This document shows positions 1-7,645 of a stretch of 37,096 bases of DNA, piece by piece (position 1 is the first letter of the stretch; each line of letters opens with the position of its first letter). The DNA comes from Deltaproteobacteria bacterium (lineage in GTDB: Bacteria; Desulfobacterota; Deferrimicrobia; Deferrimicrobiales; Deferrimicrobiaceae). The position numbers were made by a program, and so were the translations under genes. The DNA lies in assembly GCA_020346465.1 (NCBI GenBank), contig CP070783.1, positions 1,416,457 to 1,453,552 on the forward strand, given 5' to 3'. The notes under the pieces were generated by a model. That model searched no databases. It had not been told where the DNA came from and saw only the letters and a program-made list of their open reading frames with translations.

Positions 1-1951
1 TGGCGATCTGCCGGAATTCCTCCTGGACCTCGAGGAAGGCATCCAGCACGTCGGGGTCGAAGTACGTTCCCCGCTTCTCGCCCATCGTCCGTACCGCCTC
101 CTCATGGGAAAGCGCGGACTTGTATCCCCTTGCGCTGATGATCGCGTCGTAGGCGTCGGCCACCGCCATGAGCCGCCCCGGGATGGGGATCTCCTCCCCT
201 TTGAGCCCTTGCGGGTAGCCCGTACCGTCCCACTTTTCGTGGTGGTTGAGGGCGATCTCGTCCGCCAGCTGGAGGAAGGAATCCTCCCCCAGGAAGTTCT
301 TCGCCATCCGGATCGTCTCGGAGCCGTAGAGGGTGTGCCGTTTCATCTCCTCGTACTCCACGGACGTCAGGTGGTCCGGCTTGAGAAGGATCTCGTCGCT
401 GACTCCCACCTTGCCGATGTCGTGCAGCGGAGCGAGGCGGAAGAGGAGGTCCACCACGGCATCTCCCAGGTAGCGACGAAAGCGGGGGTGGCGCTGGAGC
501 CTCTTGGCGAGGACCTGCATGTAGTGCCGCGTCCGCTGAATGTGGCCGCCGGTTTCGTGGTGGCGGGTCTCGGCCAGCGCAGCCAGGCTCTGGATGATGG
601 CGTCCTGCGTCAGGGCCAGCTTCCGGGTCCGCTCACGGATCTCCCGGTCGGCCCGCAGGAAGCGCACCGAGGTGAGCAGGGTGAAGACCAGAAAAAGCGT
701 CGCCACCGGCATGACCGGGGAGAGGAACACCTGGCGGTAGGCCAGGAGCCAGTAGGATCCAAGGCAAATTCCTGCGATGGACGGGAGGAGAGCCGCCAGG
801 CCCCAGATTGCCCGCTCCCGGGTAAGGAACGCCGTCAGCAGGAAACCGGGGACGAGGACGAGCACGATCTGGAGACCCCGTGCCCATCGGGGCACGGCGA
901 TCGGGTCCCCCGCCAGAAGGTTGTCGATGACCGTTGCATGGATCTCGACCCCCGGCTGGGCAGATTCCAGCGGCGTGGTGCGTATCTCCTTGAGCCCGGC
1001 TGCGGTGGCTCCAAGCATGACCATCTTCCCCTCCAGCAGGGACGGATCGGCCGTCCCGTTCAGGACAGCCGCGGCGGAGACGTGGGGAATGACCTGTCGG
1101 CGGCCGCGGTAGTTCACCAGGAGATTGCCGCGGCGATCGAGGGGGATGCTCCTTACCCCCAGACGGAGCGCCTCGACTCCTTCCGTTCCCGTTTCCAGGA
1201 CGGCATCACCGCCGAGTGTGTGCAGAGTGACGGCCAGGGCGAGACTGGGATAGAGGAGGCCCCGGTGGCGGATCACGAGGGGAATGCGCCGCAGCACCCC
1301 GTCAGGGTCGGGGGTGACGTTGAAAAAACCGGAGGAGCCTGCCGCCTTGGATAGAGCAGGCATGTTGCACACGACGCCTGGGGCGTCGAACAGATCCGCG
1401 GTGGATCCTGTCCCGCCTCTCGTGTGGACTGCCGCACGCAACGGGTGCAGGACGCACGACTCTCCGCGCACCGAGTCGAAGTCGAACTGGTAGCCGAGGA
1501 CGGAGGGGCCGGCTCCAAGGGTCTCCGCCAGCGCGCGATCGGTGTCCAATGCTTCGGGGGGGATGTCGCTCAGGCCGATCCCCACCCCGAGGTCCTGGCG
1601 GATCTCCCCGGAGAGCACCCTCAGCGACGTCCGGTCGGGTTCGGCAAAGACCATGTCGAGACCGATCGCCGTGGCACCTCCTTCCAGGATCTTCTCCAGG
1701 AGGCGGGCAACACGGTAGCGCGGCCATGGCCACTGTCCCAGGCGTTCGAGGCTCGCCTCGTCGATGTCCACCACCGTTACGGCGCCGGTTACCGGGCGGT
1801 GGGGAGCGGACCGCAGGAAGGAATCGTACACCTTCCCCTCCAGGAATACGGCAAGGGAGGGGGGCCATACGCACATCGCCCCCACGAGAAGAGTGAGAAT
1901 GACGCCGAACAGGAGAATGGGGAGAACAGGCGGCCGGGGCGTGACTTGCAC
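1..1951 (-). CDS. CHASE2–transmembrane–HD-GYP sensor protein (C-terminus beyond window)
   Basis: About 650 residues are visible and the frame is still open at base 1. The only upstream candidate start is the GTG at 1951; an in-frame TGA lies just before it, and GGAGG sits about 15 bases upstream inside the preceding gene. Residues 12–30 form an N-terminal membrane anchor. A CHASE2 sensory domain follows (VVDIDEASLERLG near 61–72, GLDMVF near 97), probably periplasmic, then about three hydrophobic helices. The C-terminal HD-GYP domain keeps the metal ligands: HETGGH near 465, HDIGK near 510 and HHEKWDGTGYP near 570. That family hydrolyses cyclic di-GMP. It is the last gene of an operon with the OmpA and FecR genes. 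An intact active site is seen; the ligand is unknown. Confidence 0.9.
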   Translation of the reverse strand, partial: MQVTPRPPVLPILLFGVILTLLVGAMCVWPPSLAVFLEGKVYDSFLRSAPHRPVTGAVTVVDIDEASLERLGQWPWPRYRVARLLEKILEGGATAIGLDMVFAEPDRTSLRVLSGEIRQDLGVGIGLSDIPPEALDTDRALAETLGAGPSVLGYQFDFDSVRGESCVLHPLRAAVHTRGGTGSTADLFDAPGVVCNMPALSKAAGSSGFFNVTPDPDGVLRRIPLVIRHRGLLYPSLALAVTLHTLGGDAVLETGTEGVEALRLGVRSIPLDRRGNLLVNYRGRRQVIPHVSAAAVLNGTADPSLLEGKMVMLGATAAGLKEIRTTPLESAQPGVEIHATVIDNLLAGDPIAVPRWARGLQIVLVLVPGFLLTAFLTRERAIWGLAALLPSIAGICLGSYWLLAYRQVFLSPVMPVATLFLVFTLLTSVRFLRADREIRERTRKLALTQDAIIQSLAALAETRHHETGGHIQRTRHYMQVLAKRLQRHPRFRRYLGDAVVDLLFRLAPLHDIGKVGVSDEILLKPDHLTSVEYEEMKRHTLYGSETIRMAKNFLGEDSFLQLADEIALNHHEKWDGTGYPQGLKGEEIPIPGRLMAVADAYDAIISARGYKSALSHEEAVRTMGEKRGTYFDPDVLDAFLEVQEEFRQIA

Positions 1952-1952
1952 C

Positions 1953-2609
1953 TTATCGCACCGTCACCTCCACGCGGCGGTTCCGCGGCTCGGGAACCTG
2001 GTCGCCGGTGGGAACGAGAAGGTTTTCCTCCCCGTGGTATGTGATCTCGAGGGACGCAAGATCCACCCCTTTTGCGCCCAATAGGGCTGCTACCGCACGG
2101 GCGCGCTTGAGGGAGAGGCGATTGTTGTACCGTTTGGTGCCCATGGTGTCGGTGTGTCCCACGACGCTGACATCCGCCGGGGCGCGTTCCCTGATGGTCC
2201 GCACCACCTCTTCGAGATCCGCAAGCGACTTTTTCGTGAGTCGGGTGGTGTCGTGCTCGAAGTACAGGATGAATTGCGCGGGAGGCTTGGGAAGGGCCGC
2301 CAGCGCGGGGCCGACCAGGGAGTCCACTTCCTTCCGGGGCATGATGAAGGGGTCGGGCGGGGTTTCTCCGGACGTCACGGTTACGGCCTGCCGGGGTTTG
2401 GAGAGGATCCGGTCGCCCCCCGTTCCTGACACGATGATGGCGCCGGTTTTCCCCTGGTCGTCGGGAAGGAGAATGATCGTATCCGAGGACTGTGCGGTTG
2501 GCTGCCGGGAGGGCATCGTGGCGCAGGCGTTGGCCAGCAGGAAGAGGGCAATGCAGACCGCAAAGGGCGCCACCCTCTTCGGAACCAAAACTATGCGCCG
2601 TCTACTCAT
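1953..2609 (-). CDS. OmpA-family outer-membrane lipoprotein
   Basis: 218 residues. The N-terminus is a lipoprotein signal with lipobox LANAC and Cys29 as the probable lipidation site. Residues about 110–218 are an OmpA C-terminal peptidoglycan-binding domain, with FEHDTTRL, VVGHTDTMGT and the closing NRRVEV motif. Between them is a Pro/Ser/Thr-rich spacer of roughly 80 residues with no recognised domain. The protein should tether the outer membrane to peptidoglycan in the periplasm. Its ATG overlaps the end of the FecR gene by 8 bases, and the CHASE2–HD-GYP gene starts 2 bases after its stop, so the three are almost certainly co-transcribed and translationally coupled. The partnership suggests an envelope-status input to the sensor; that role is inferred. 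Confidence 0.9.
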   Translation of the reverse strand: MSRRRIVLVPKRVAPFAVCIALFLLANACATMPSRQPTAQSSDTIILLPDDQGKTGAIIVSGTGGDRILSKPRQAVTVTSGETPPDPFIMPRKEVDSLVGPALAALPKPPAQFILYFEHDTTRLTKKSLADLEEVVRTIRERAPADVSVVGHTDTMGTKRYNNRLSLKRARAVAALLGAKGVDLASLEITYHGEENLLVPTGDQVPEPRNRRVEVTVR

Positions 2610-3081
2610 GCCCCTTCTTATCGGATAACGGTTCCCCGACCTTCACCGCGAACCGGGTTCCCCGGATGCCGATAGTGGCCACCGGCGTCTCGAAACGGGC
2701 GGATCCGGGTGCCGATTTCCCGATGAGCCCCGAGATGTAGGCCATGGTCCCCCTGGTGATGCGGGCGAGCAGGCCGAGCTTTCCCTCGGCCGGGGAGAAG
2801 AGGAATTCCTGGATGACGAGGCTGCTTTCCGGCCCCAGGGAGAGAGTGGAGTTGTCCCGAAGGATGACCCCCATCGATCCGTCGGCACCGGTGGTCAGTG
2901 TGTCGCCGACGAACAGTCTCTTCCCCGCGCCGGCCGGGAGGATCTGCCCCCCGCGGCTGATGGTGGCCGTGCCGCCGGAGGTCTTCACGACGCCGATGGC
3001 CTGCTCGGCGGCTGCCGGCAGGCACCACGTGATCATGGACAATGTCACAAGGAGGATTACGACGGACTGTGCGGGCCTCAT
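2602..3081 (-). CDS. FecR-domain secreted protein
   Basis: 159 residues. A signal peptide ends near residue 25 (LPAAA before EQ). The rest is a FecR-type beta domain: VGDTLTTGADGSMGV, then LRDNSTLSLGPESSL, then a C-terminal ATIGIRGTRF motif typical of stand-alone FecR proteins that lack the N-terminal anti-sigma region of true FecR. It is therefore likely a periplasmic sensory or scaffold protein, not an iron-citrate regulator. The start is supported by GGGGAAGG seven bases upstream. It is the first gene of the operon with OmpA and CHASE2–HD-GYP. FecR-domain proteins are often encoded beside CHASE2 proteins, which supports a joint envelope signalling function; no ligand can be read from the sequence. 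Confidence 0.88.
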   Translation of the reverse strand: MRPAQSVVILLVTLSMITWCLPAAAEQAIGVVKTSGGTATISRGGQILPAGAGKRLFVGDTLTTGADGSMGVILRDNSTLSLGPESSLVIQEFLFSPAEGKLGLLARITRGTMAYISGLIGKSAPGSARFETPVATIGIRGTRFAVKVGEPLSDKKGHE

Positions 3082-3122
3082 GGCCTTCCCCGGACGAGGG
3101 ATCGAGGTTCCGATGCTCCTTT

Positions 3123-3151
3123 CTTATGCCTTCCCCCCCGGTGGTTGTCAA
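3123..3151 (-). promoter_or_regulatory. Sigma70-type promoter of the FecR–OmpA–CHASE2 operon
   Basis: On the minus strand a perfect TTGACA (-35, 3146–3151) is followed after exactly 17 bases by CATAAG (-10, 3123–3128, four of six consensus bases). Transcription would start near 3115, giving a leader of about 35 nt before the FecR ATG at 3081. The spacer carries a run of seven G. Good match by eye, untested. Confidence 0.6.
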
Positions 3152-3339
3152 GGGTCCGGGAACAACCCCCCCGAAGGTCCTCGATGGTGCAAACGATCCC
3201 CTGCAGGTTCCCGGCTATTACCGCCCTATACCTCTCAAGGAATATGGCTATCCAACTTGCCAGAACAGGGGTGATAGATAGGGGGCAGATTCGGCTGTAA
3301 AACAAAGACCGAGACGAGGCTCATGGGATACGAAATGAA

Positions 3340-3365
3340 AAGGGCGGGCAGTGATCCCCGCCCTT
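3340..3365 (-). terminator. Intrinsic terminator of the repeat-containing secreted protein gene
   Basis: A perfect 9-bp stem (AAGGGCGGG / CCCGCCCTT) with an 8-base loop lies 30 bases after the stop of the minus-strand gene ending at 3396. Read on the minus strand it is followed by TTCATTTC, a modest U-run. It separates that gene from the FecR operon downstream, which agrees with the separate promoter at 3123–3151. Confidence 0.7.
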
Positions 3366-3395
3366 CTTCTCTTTCCGTTGAATCTTCGCGTTTCT

Positions 3396-3854
3396 TCAAT
3401 CGGGATAGTAGTCGTCCAGATTTGGTTTCATGGAGGCCGGTGCCGGTATCGCACCGGTTCCCACCGCATCGGAGCGTTCCATTGCCTCTGCCCAATCCAC
3501 GGCTTCGGGCGATGGGGTTTCCGCCACTAAGAAATCCTCGGTGCCGAACGATGGGGTTTTCACCGTCACTACCGGAGGCACTCCCTGAGGCGGTACATAA
3601 TCCTCGGCTCCGAACGAGGATTTCATGGTTCCTGCCCAACCAACGGCTTCAGGCGATACAGCGGGGGCAGCGTAAAACGAATCAAGTGCCTCTACCTGAG
3701 CGGGTATCCCAGTAAATTGAGTTTCCATCGCCTCCATCACCGGTCTCTCGGTTCCCCCCAATGTGTTGCTCTCCCCCACGGCCGGGGAAATCCCGGCCAG
3801 CACGATCAGGAGAGAACCGAGCCAAATGGCCCCCCAACACCATAGCGTTTTCAT
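3396..3854 (-). CDS. Small secreted protein with degenerate internal repeats, unknown function
   Basis: 152 residues, not recognised as any family. Residues 1–27 form a signal peptide (hydrophobic core GAIWLGSLLIVLAGI, cleavage probably after AVG). The mature part has a short motif pair repeated: SPEAVGWAGTM followed by SSFGAEDY, then PSFGTEDF, then SPEAVDWAEAM. The mature chain is acidic and Pro/Ala-rich with no cysteine, so it looks extended, not globular. A strong GGGGGGAG ribosome site precedes the ATG, and the gene has its own promoter, leader hairpin and terminator. These signals argue that it is a real, independently expressed gene despite the lack of homologues I can name. It could be a periplasmic or exported structural peptide. 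Confidence 0.7.
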   Translation of the reverse strand: MKTLWCWGAIWLGSLLIVLAGISPAVGESNTLGGTERPVMEAMETQFTGIPAQVEALDSFYAAPAVSPEAVGWAGTMKSSFGAEDYVPPQGVPPVVTVKTPSFGTEDFLVAETPSPEAVDWAEAMERSDAVGTGAIPAPASMKPNLDDYYPD

Positions 3855-3922
3855 ATCTCCCCCCCCTTCAAAAAAGGGAAAACGGTTGCCTGAAGGTTGC
3901 CGGATGCCTGAGGGATAAATTG

Positions 3923-3945
3923 GGTTCGTTTGCGGGAGACGAACC
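3923..3945 (-). promoter_or_regulatory. Hairpin at the 5' end of the secreted-protein mRNA
   Basis: A perfect 7-bp inverted repeat (GGTTCGT / ACGAACC, 9-base loop) sits just downstream of the predicted transcription start near 3949 and about 70 bases before the ATG at 3854. At the very 5' end it could stabilise the mRNA, or as DNA it could be an operator. There is no U-run after it, so it is not a terminator. Confidence 0.4.
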
Positions 3946-3955
3946 TTACAATTCC

Positions 3956-3984
3956 CTCTTACGACTATCTCGTGCGCCTGTCAA
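3956..3984 (-). promoter_or_regulatory. Candidate promoter of the secreted-protein gene
   Basis: Minus strand: perfect TTGACA at 3979–3984, a 17-base spacer, then TAAGAG at 3956–3961, a weak -10 with three of six consensus bases. The -35 and spacing match those of the FecR operon promoter. The leader would be about 95 nt. Confidence 0.4.
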
Positions 3985-3999
3985 GGGAATCCGGTTTTT

Positions 4000-4026
4000 A
4001 ATAAAAAACCATTGAAATACCAATGG
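4000..4026 (-). terminator. Intrinsic terminator downstream of the thermonuclease remnant
   Basis: On the minus strand CCATTG–GTATTT–CAATGG is followed directly by TTTTTTATT. The stem is only 6 bp but the U-run is strong. It begins 26 bases after the stop of the nuclease remnant at 4052–4174, so it is probably that gene's original terminator. The overlapping GGTTTTT/AAAAACC palindrome (3993–4010) adds an alternative pairing. Confidence 0.6.
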
Positions 4027-4051
4027 ATATCTAAGGAAAAACCACGAAAAC

Positions 4052-4174
4052 TTACTCGATCCGATGCCTGTACTCCCACGGCGGCATCGGGTTCTTGTCC
4101 TGCCACAGCCCGACATTCTTTGCCTTGGCTTCCTGTTCTGCGAATTCGTAGCGTCCCTGGCTTTCGGCTGGCAG
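4052..4174 (-). pseudogene. C-terminal remnant of a staphylococcal-nuclease-like (SNase) protein
   Basis: On the minus strand about 40 codons read LPAESQGRYEFAEQEAKAKN, then VGLWQDKNPMPPWEYRHRIE and a TAA stop. The pattern of E-x-E-A-K/R, GLW, a short loop and P-x-PPWE-x-R is the characteristic end of thermonuclease-family proteins. An in-frame TGA lies immediately before (4175–4177), and the sequence beyond it shows no nuclease catalytic motifs in any frame. There is no start codon in the fragment. This is a decayed or deletion-truncated gene that kept its terminator. A very short functional peptide is possible but unlikely. Confidence 0.7.
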
Positions 4175-4356
4175 TCATGAGGTTCCTCCGGGAACTTGTC
4201 AGGGCGGGATTCATGGCGGCCCCGGAATCTTGATTGAAGGGAATAACCCCACGGGATACACTCGGATTGAATCTTAATCATATCAAGGAAGGGTGGGCGG
4301 GAACGTCCTTGACCTTGGGCGAGACGGTGGCCACGCGCAGACAGGAGGGGAAAAAA
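4175..4356. other. Non-coding spacer, no feature seen
   Basis: Together with the promoter, hairpin, terminator and nuclease remnant to its left, this completes a stretch of about 500 bases (3855–4356) without an intact gene. Beyond the remnant I see no convincing promoter, RNA gene or repeat. It may hold the deletion scar of the lost nuclease gene. Confidence 0.4.
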
Positions 4357-4638
4357 ATGGCGTACGGTCTTGTGCATTTCTACCCAGGCGGAACGAAGGA
4401 ACAATACGAAGCGGCACTCGCAGGCGTGCACCCCGACAGGAAAACCTTGCCGAAAGGCCAACTTTATCACGCAGCCGGCCCGTCGGCCGGCGGTTGGACC
4501 GTCATTGCCATCTGGGACTCCAAGGCCGGTTGGGAGCGCTTCCGGGATGACATTCTGATGCCTCGTTTCCGGCAGGGGGGGGGCTTTGCCGCGCCACCAC
4601 AGGAACAGGCGTTCGAGGTGTACAACCTGCAACCGTAG
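4357..4638 (+). CDS. Small dimeric alpha/beta-barrel-like protein (monooxygenase-type fold), function unknown
   Basis: 93 residues from the ATG at 4357, chosen because AGGAGGGG lies seven bases upstream; the frame is open further upstream without any ribosome site. The order MAYGLVHFYPGGTKEQYEAA, then a GWTVIAIWDSKAGWERF segment, then a closing EVYNLQP strand, is the ferredoxin-like pattern of small ABM/EthD-like proteins: a strand with the first helix, then a strand with W-x-S-x-x-G-W-x-x-F. Such proteins are dimeric, cytosolic and bind small hydrophobic molecules or degrade metabolites. No catalytic residue can be named. The next gene is a SnoaL-like protein of similar size on the same strand. 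Confidence 0.7.
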   Translation: MAYGLVHFYPGGTKEQYEAALAGVHPDRKTLPKGQLYHAAGPSAGGWTVIAIWDSKAGWERFRDDILMPRFRQGGGFAAPPQEQAFEVYNLQP

Positions 4639-4862
4639 GCCCTCGCAATCAGGGGCTGACAGAGCGAACAACCTGGGGGCACGCAGTCTGCGGGTGTATG
4701 CCCGCGGAACCGGGTCTCTGCGAGATTTCTTGAAGCGGAATCTTCCGATTCTCAGGGGGTATCTAGTGACCGGCAGACGTGAAATGCGCAACCATCCATT
4801 GTTGGTGCGGTTCGTTCAGAATCGCACCGCAAGTCCCCAGGGGACATCAAGGAGAATCGTCC

Positions 4863-5276
4863 ATGGCAACGGAACAAAATAAAGCGTTAATGAATCGCAT
4901 CATCAACGAAGTCTTCAATCGGGGAAATATCCGTCTGGTCGACGAGTTGTTTGCTCCCGGCTTCGTTGGGCACGAAGAACTCCCGCCCGGTATACCGCCT
5001 GGCCGTGAGGCCGTCAAACAGCTCTCCACGAAATATCGCAGCGCCTTCCCGGACCTTAAAGTCACAATCGACGACACGATCGCCGCCGGCGACAGGGTGG
5101 TGGTCCGTTGCACCTGGAGGGGCACCCACAAGGGCGAGTTCATGGGCGTTCCGCCGACCGGCAAGAAGGTATCCTTCGGAGTGATCGACATCGTCCGCAT
5201 TGCCGGTGGCAAGGTTTTGGAGCATTGGGGCCAGATGGATGGCATGGGCATGATGAAGCAACTTGGCGTTTTTTGA
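4863..5276 (+). CDS. SnoaL-like / ester cyclase family protein
   Basis: 137 residues with AAGGAG nine bases before the ATG. The sequence has the NTF2-like cone fold pattern of SnoaL/polyketide-cyclase-like proteins: an N-terminal helix (NRIINEVFNRGNIRLVDELF), then FVGHEELPPG, a central FPDLKVTIDDTIAAGDRVVV segment and a WRGTHKGEFMGVPPTGKKV hairpin, ending with EHWGQMD. The length is usual for the family. Family members bind hydrophobic ligands or act as cyclases or hydrolases; most stand-alone members like this have no known substrate, and no polyketide genes are nearby. It converges on ilvN with an 80-base gap in which I see no clear terminator. Confidence 0.85.
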   Translation: MATEQNKALMNRIINEVFNRGNIRLVDELFAPGFVGHEELPPGIPPGREAVKQLSTKYRSAFPDLKVTIDDTIAAGDRVVVRCTWRGTHKGEFMGVPPTGKKVSFGVIDIVRIAGGKVLEHWGQMDGMGMMKQLGVF

Positions 5277-5355
5277 ACGCCGGGGCGTACATCGATTGAC
5301 CCTGGGGGAGGTGGCCGCCGATCACACCTTGGACCGATCAGGACTATAGTTCAGG

Positions 5356-5919
5356 TCATCGATGATGCAAGCCGGTGCCCTTCCTGCCGGGACTTCCGGG
5401 CAGGACGATCCGGTCCAGACCCATGTCCTCCTCTTCCCGGTACATGACGGTGGCCCCCGTCCGGGCGACGCCCACGATCCCGAACTCCTCGAACATCTTG
5501 ATGGCGCCGGTGATGTTCTCCTGCTTCCCCGTGATCTCCACGATCATGTGCCCGGAGGCGACGTAGATCACCTTCCCTCCGAAGATCTGCGTGGTCGCGG
5601 TGACGTGCACGCGGTCCTGCGGCGAGGCCTTGACCTTCAGGAGGACCAGTTCCCGGTTGATCACGTTTGCGTAGGTTACGTCCTCGGTCTTCGGGATCTC
5701 CGTGATCTTGTCGATCTGCCGGACGATCTGCTCGATCTTGTTCCCTTCCCCGTGGGAAAACGAGATCGTCATCCGGCTGATCCCCTCGACGTGGGTGTGC
5801 CCCACGGTGATCGTCTCGACGTTGTACCGCTTCTTCCGGATGAGGGAGAGCAGCTTGTAGAGAACGCCCGGCTGGTTGTGGGCGAATGCGAGGATGGTGT
5901 TCAGTTTCTTCTTCTTCAT
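5356..5919 (-). CDS. ilvN: Acetolactate synthase regulatory (small) subunit
   Basis: 187 residues. The N-terminal ACT domain (about 7–80) has the family pattern HNQPGVLYKLLSLI, YNVETITVGHT and ISRMTISF; in IlvN/IlvH this domain binds valine for feedback inhibition. The C-terminal half (about 85–165) has RELVLLKVKA and the EITGKQENITGAIKMFEEFG region of the second domain. The sequence is divergent from the common NIESLTVG form, so valine sensitivity cannot be assumed. The ATG overlaps the ilvB stop by ATGA, giving translational coupling and 1:1 production with the catalytic subunit. The tail after residue 165 (GLDRIVLPGSPGRKGTGLHH) is unusually basic and glycine-rich. No ilvC follows in this window. 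Confidence 0.93.
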   Translation of the reverse strand: MKKKKLNTILAFAHNQPGVLYKLLSLIRKKRYNVETITVGHTHVEGISRMTISFSHGEGNKIEQIVRQIDKITEIPKTEDVTYANVINRELVLLKVKASPQDRVHVTATTQIFGGKVIYVASGHMIVEITGKQENITGAIKMFEEFGIVGVARTGATVMYREEEDMGLDRIVLPGSPGRKGTGLHHR

Positions 5920-7622
5920 CGGGTGACCCTCATATCGGAAAACCGGGAGCCCGCGGGGATCATCGGAAGGATCATCTCCTCCATGTCCGTCACGACCTCC
6001 AGCAGGTATGCCCCCTTGTGCTTCATTGCGCGCCGCAAGGCCGGCTCGAGCTCCTTTCCATCAACGACCCTCTCCCCCGAGATCCCGTACGCCTTGGCAA
6101 GGGCGATGAAATCGGGGTTCTTCACCGGGGTTCCCACGAACCGGCTGCCGTGGAAGAGATCCTGCCACTGCCGGACCATCCCCAGGAAGTTGTTGTTCAG
6201 CAGAAGGATCTTGATGTCGATATTCTGCTCCATGATGGTCCCCAGCTCCTGGATGTTCATCTGGAACGAGCCGTCCCCGACGATCACCCACACGCGCTCC
6301 GCGGGACGCGCGAACTTCACCCCCATCGCCGCCGGGACGGAAAACCCCATCGACCCCAGCCCCCCGGAATTGAACCAGGTGTTGAACCGGTCGAACCGGT
6401 AGTACCGCGCCGTGAACATCTGGTGCTGGCCCACGTCGGCGACCACGTTGTCCCTGCCGTCGGTGAGTTCCGACAGCTTCCGGATCACGCTCGCCATCAG
6501 CAGATTCCCGCCGTTCCCGAGGCCGTTTCCCCGGTTTACGGGATCCAGGCTTTCCCAGTATTTCCGGTTCTCGGCCGCAAAGGCGAACCACTCCTTGTAC
6601 GGTTTCGGCTCCACGACCTTCGTCATTTCCACGACGGCGGACTTGAGATCGCTGTAGATCGCCACGGTCGCCTCGACGTTCTTGTTGATCTCCGACGGGT
6701 CGTGCTCCACGTGGATCACGTCCGCGTCCCGCGCGTATTCGTCGAGTTTCCCCGTCACCCGGTCGTCGAACCGCATTCCCAGGGCAATGATCAGGTCGGC
6801 ACGCTCGATCGCCCGGTTGGCCTCCACCGTGCCGTGCATTCCCATCATTCCGAGATATTGCGGATGATCGGCAGGGAGCGCGCTGATCCCGTGAAGGGTG
6901 CACGAAAACGGCATCTTCGACCGCTCGAGAAAGCGACGGACCTCGCCCTGCGCCTCCGCCTGGATGACGCCGTGCCCGACGAAGACGACGGGTCTTTCCG
7001 CAGAAGCCATGAGTTTCCGTACGTGTTCCAGCTGGTCTTTCCGGATTCCCGGAGGCGACGCGACGGGGTACCGGATCGTCGTGTCGAACCCATCATCGGG
7101 AATGACCGCGTTCGAGATGTCCTTGGGAAGATCGATATTGACCGGCCCTTTCCGGCCCGTGTTGGCGAGGTAGAACGCCTCCTTCACCACGCGGGGGATC
7201 TCGTACGGATCGTCCAGGATGTACGACTGTTTCGTGACGGGAACCAGCATGCCGATGATGTCGCTTTCCTGGAATGCGTCCGTCCCGATCACGGAGGTGG
7301 ATACCTGCCCCGTGAGGGCGATGATCGGGACGGAGTCCATGTGGGCGTCTGCGATTCCCGTCATCAGGTTGGTGGCGCCAGGCCCGGAGGTGGCGATGCA
7401 CACCCCCGGCCTGCCCGTTGCCCGCGCCATCCCCTGGGCCGCGAATGCCGCCGCCTGTTCGTGGCGGACCATGACGTGCCTGAGCCGGGGAAACTTGGGG
7501 AACGCATCGTACACCGGCATGATCGCCCCGCCGGTGTAGCCGAACAGGTAGGTCACCCCTTCCTCCACCAGGGACCGGCACATCAGTTCCGCTCCCGTGA
7601 TCGTTTTTTTCCGTCTGGCCAT
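5916..7622 (-). CDS. ilvB: Acetolactate synthase catalytic (large) subunit
   Basis: 568 residues, the usual length. It condenses two pyruvates, or pyruvate with 2-oxobutyrate, to acetohydroxy acids, the first common step of valine, leucine and isoleucine synthesis, using thiamine diphosphate, Mg and FAD. Visible are the catalytic Glu55 in VRHEQAA, SGPGATNL (79–86), the central FAD-domain segment LGMRFDDRVTGK (281–292), and the thiamine diphosphate motif GDGS (449–452) ending in NN at 476–477. The ribosome site GAGAGGAA precedes the ATG. It lies 23 bases after ilvD and overlaps ilvN. Paralogous thiamine enzymes are excluded by the adjacent small subunit. Confidence 0.96.
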   Translation of the reverse strand: MARRKKTITGAELMCRSLVEEGVTYLFGYTGGAIMPVYDAFPKFPRLRHVMVRHEQAAAFAAQGMARATGRPGVCIATSGPGATNLMTGIADAHMDSVPIIALTGQVSTSVIGTDAFQESDIIGMLVPVTKQSYILDDPYEIPRVVKEAFYLANTGRKGPVNIDLPKDISNAVIPDDGFDTTIRYPVASPPGIRKDQLEHVRKLMASAERPVVFVGHGVIQAEAQGEVRRFLERSKMPFSCTLHGISALPADHPQYLGMMGMHGTVEANRAIERADLIIALGMRFDDRVTGKLDEYARDADVIHVEHDPSEINKNVEATVAIYSDLKSAVVEMTKVVEPKPYKEWFAFAAENRKYWESLDPVNRGNGLGNGGNLLMASVIRKLSELTDGRDNVVADVGQHQMFTARYYRFDRFNTWFNSGGLGSMGFSVPAAMGVKFARPAERVWVIVGDGSFQMNIQELGTIMEQNIDIKILLLNNNFLGMVRQWQDLFHGSRFVGTPVKNPDFIALAKAYGISGERVVDGKELEPALRRAMKHKGAYLLEVVTDMEEMILPMIPAGSRFSDMRVTR

Positions 7623-7645
7623 CGGGTTCCTCTCCGTTTCCCGTT

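Noticed and set aside
104-1354. A 416-codon plus-strand open frame
   Set aside because: It is the antisense of the CHASE2–HD-GYP gene, whose minus-strand translation shows all family motifs. Long antisense frames are expected at this GC content.
3244-3260. Sigma54-like TGGC...TTGC on the plus strand
   Set aside because: The GG-to-GC distance is 11 bases instead of 10, and no plus-strand gene follows.
3946-4791. A 281-codon minus-strand frame across the nuclease remnant
   Set aside because: It is out of frame with the recognisable SNase end, overlaps the ribosome site and body of the plus-strand ABM-like gene, and shows no domain.
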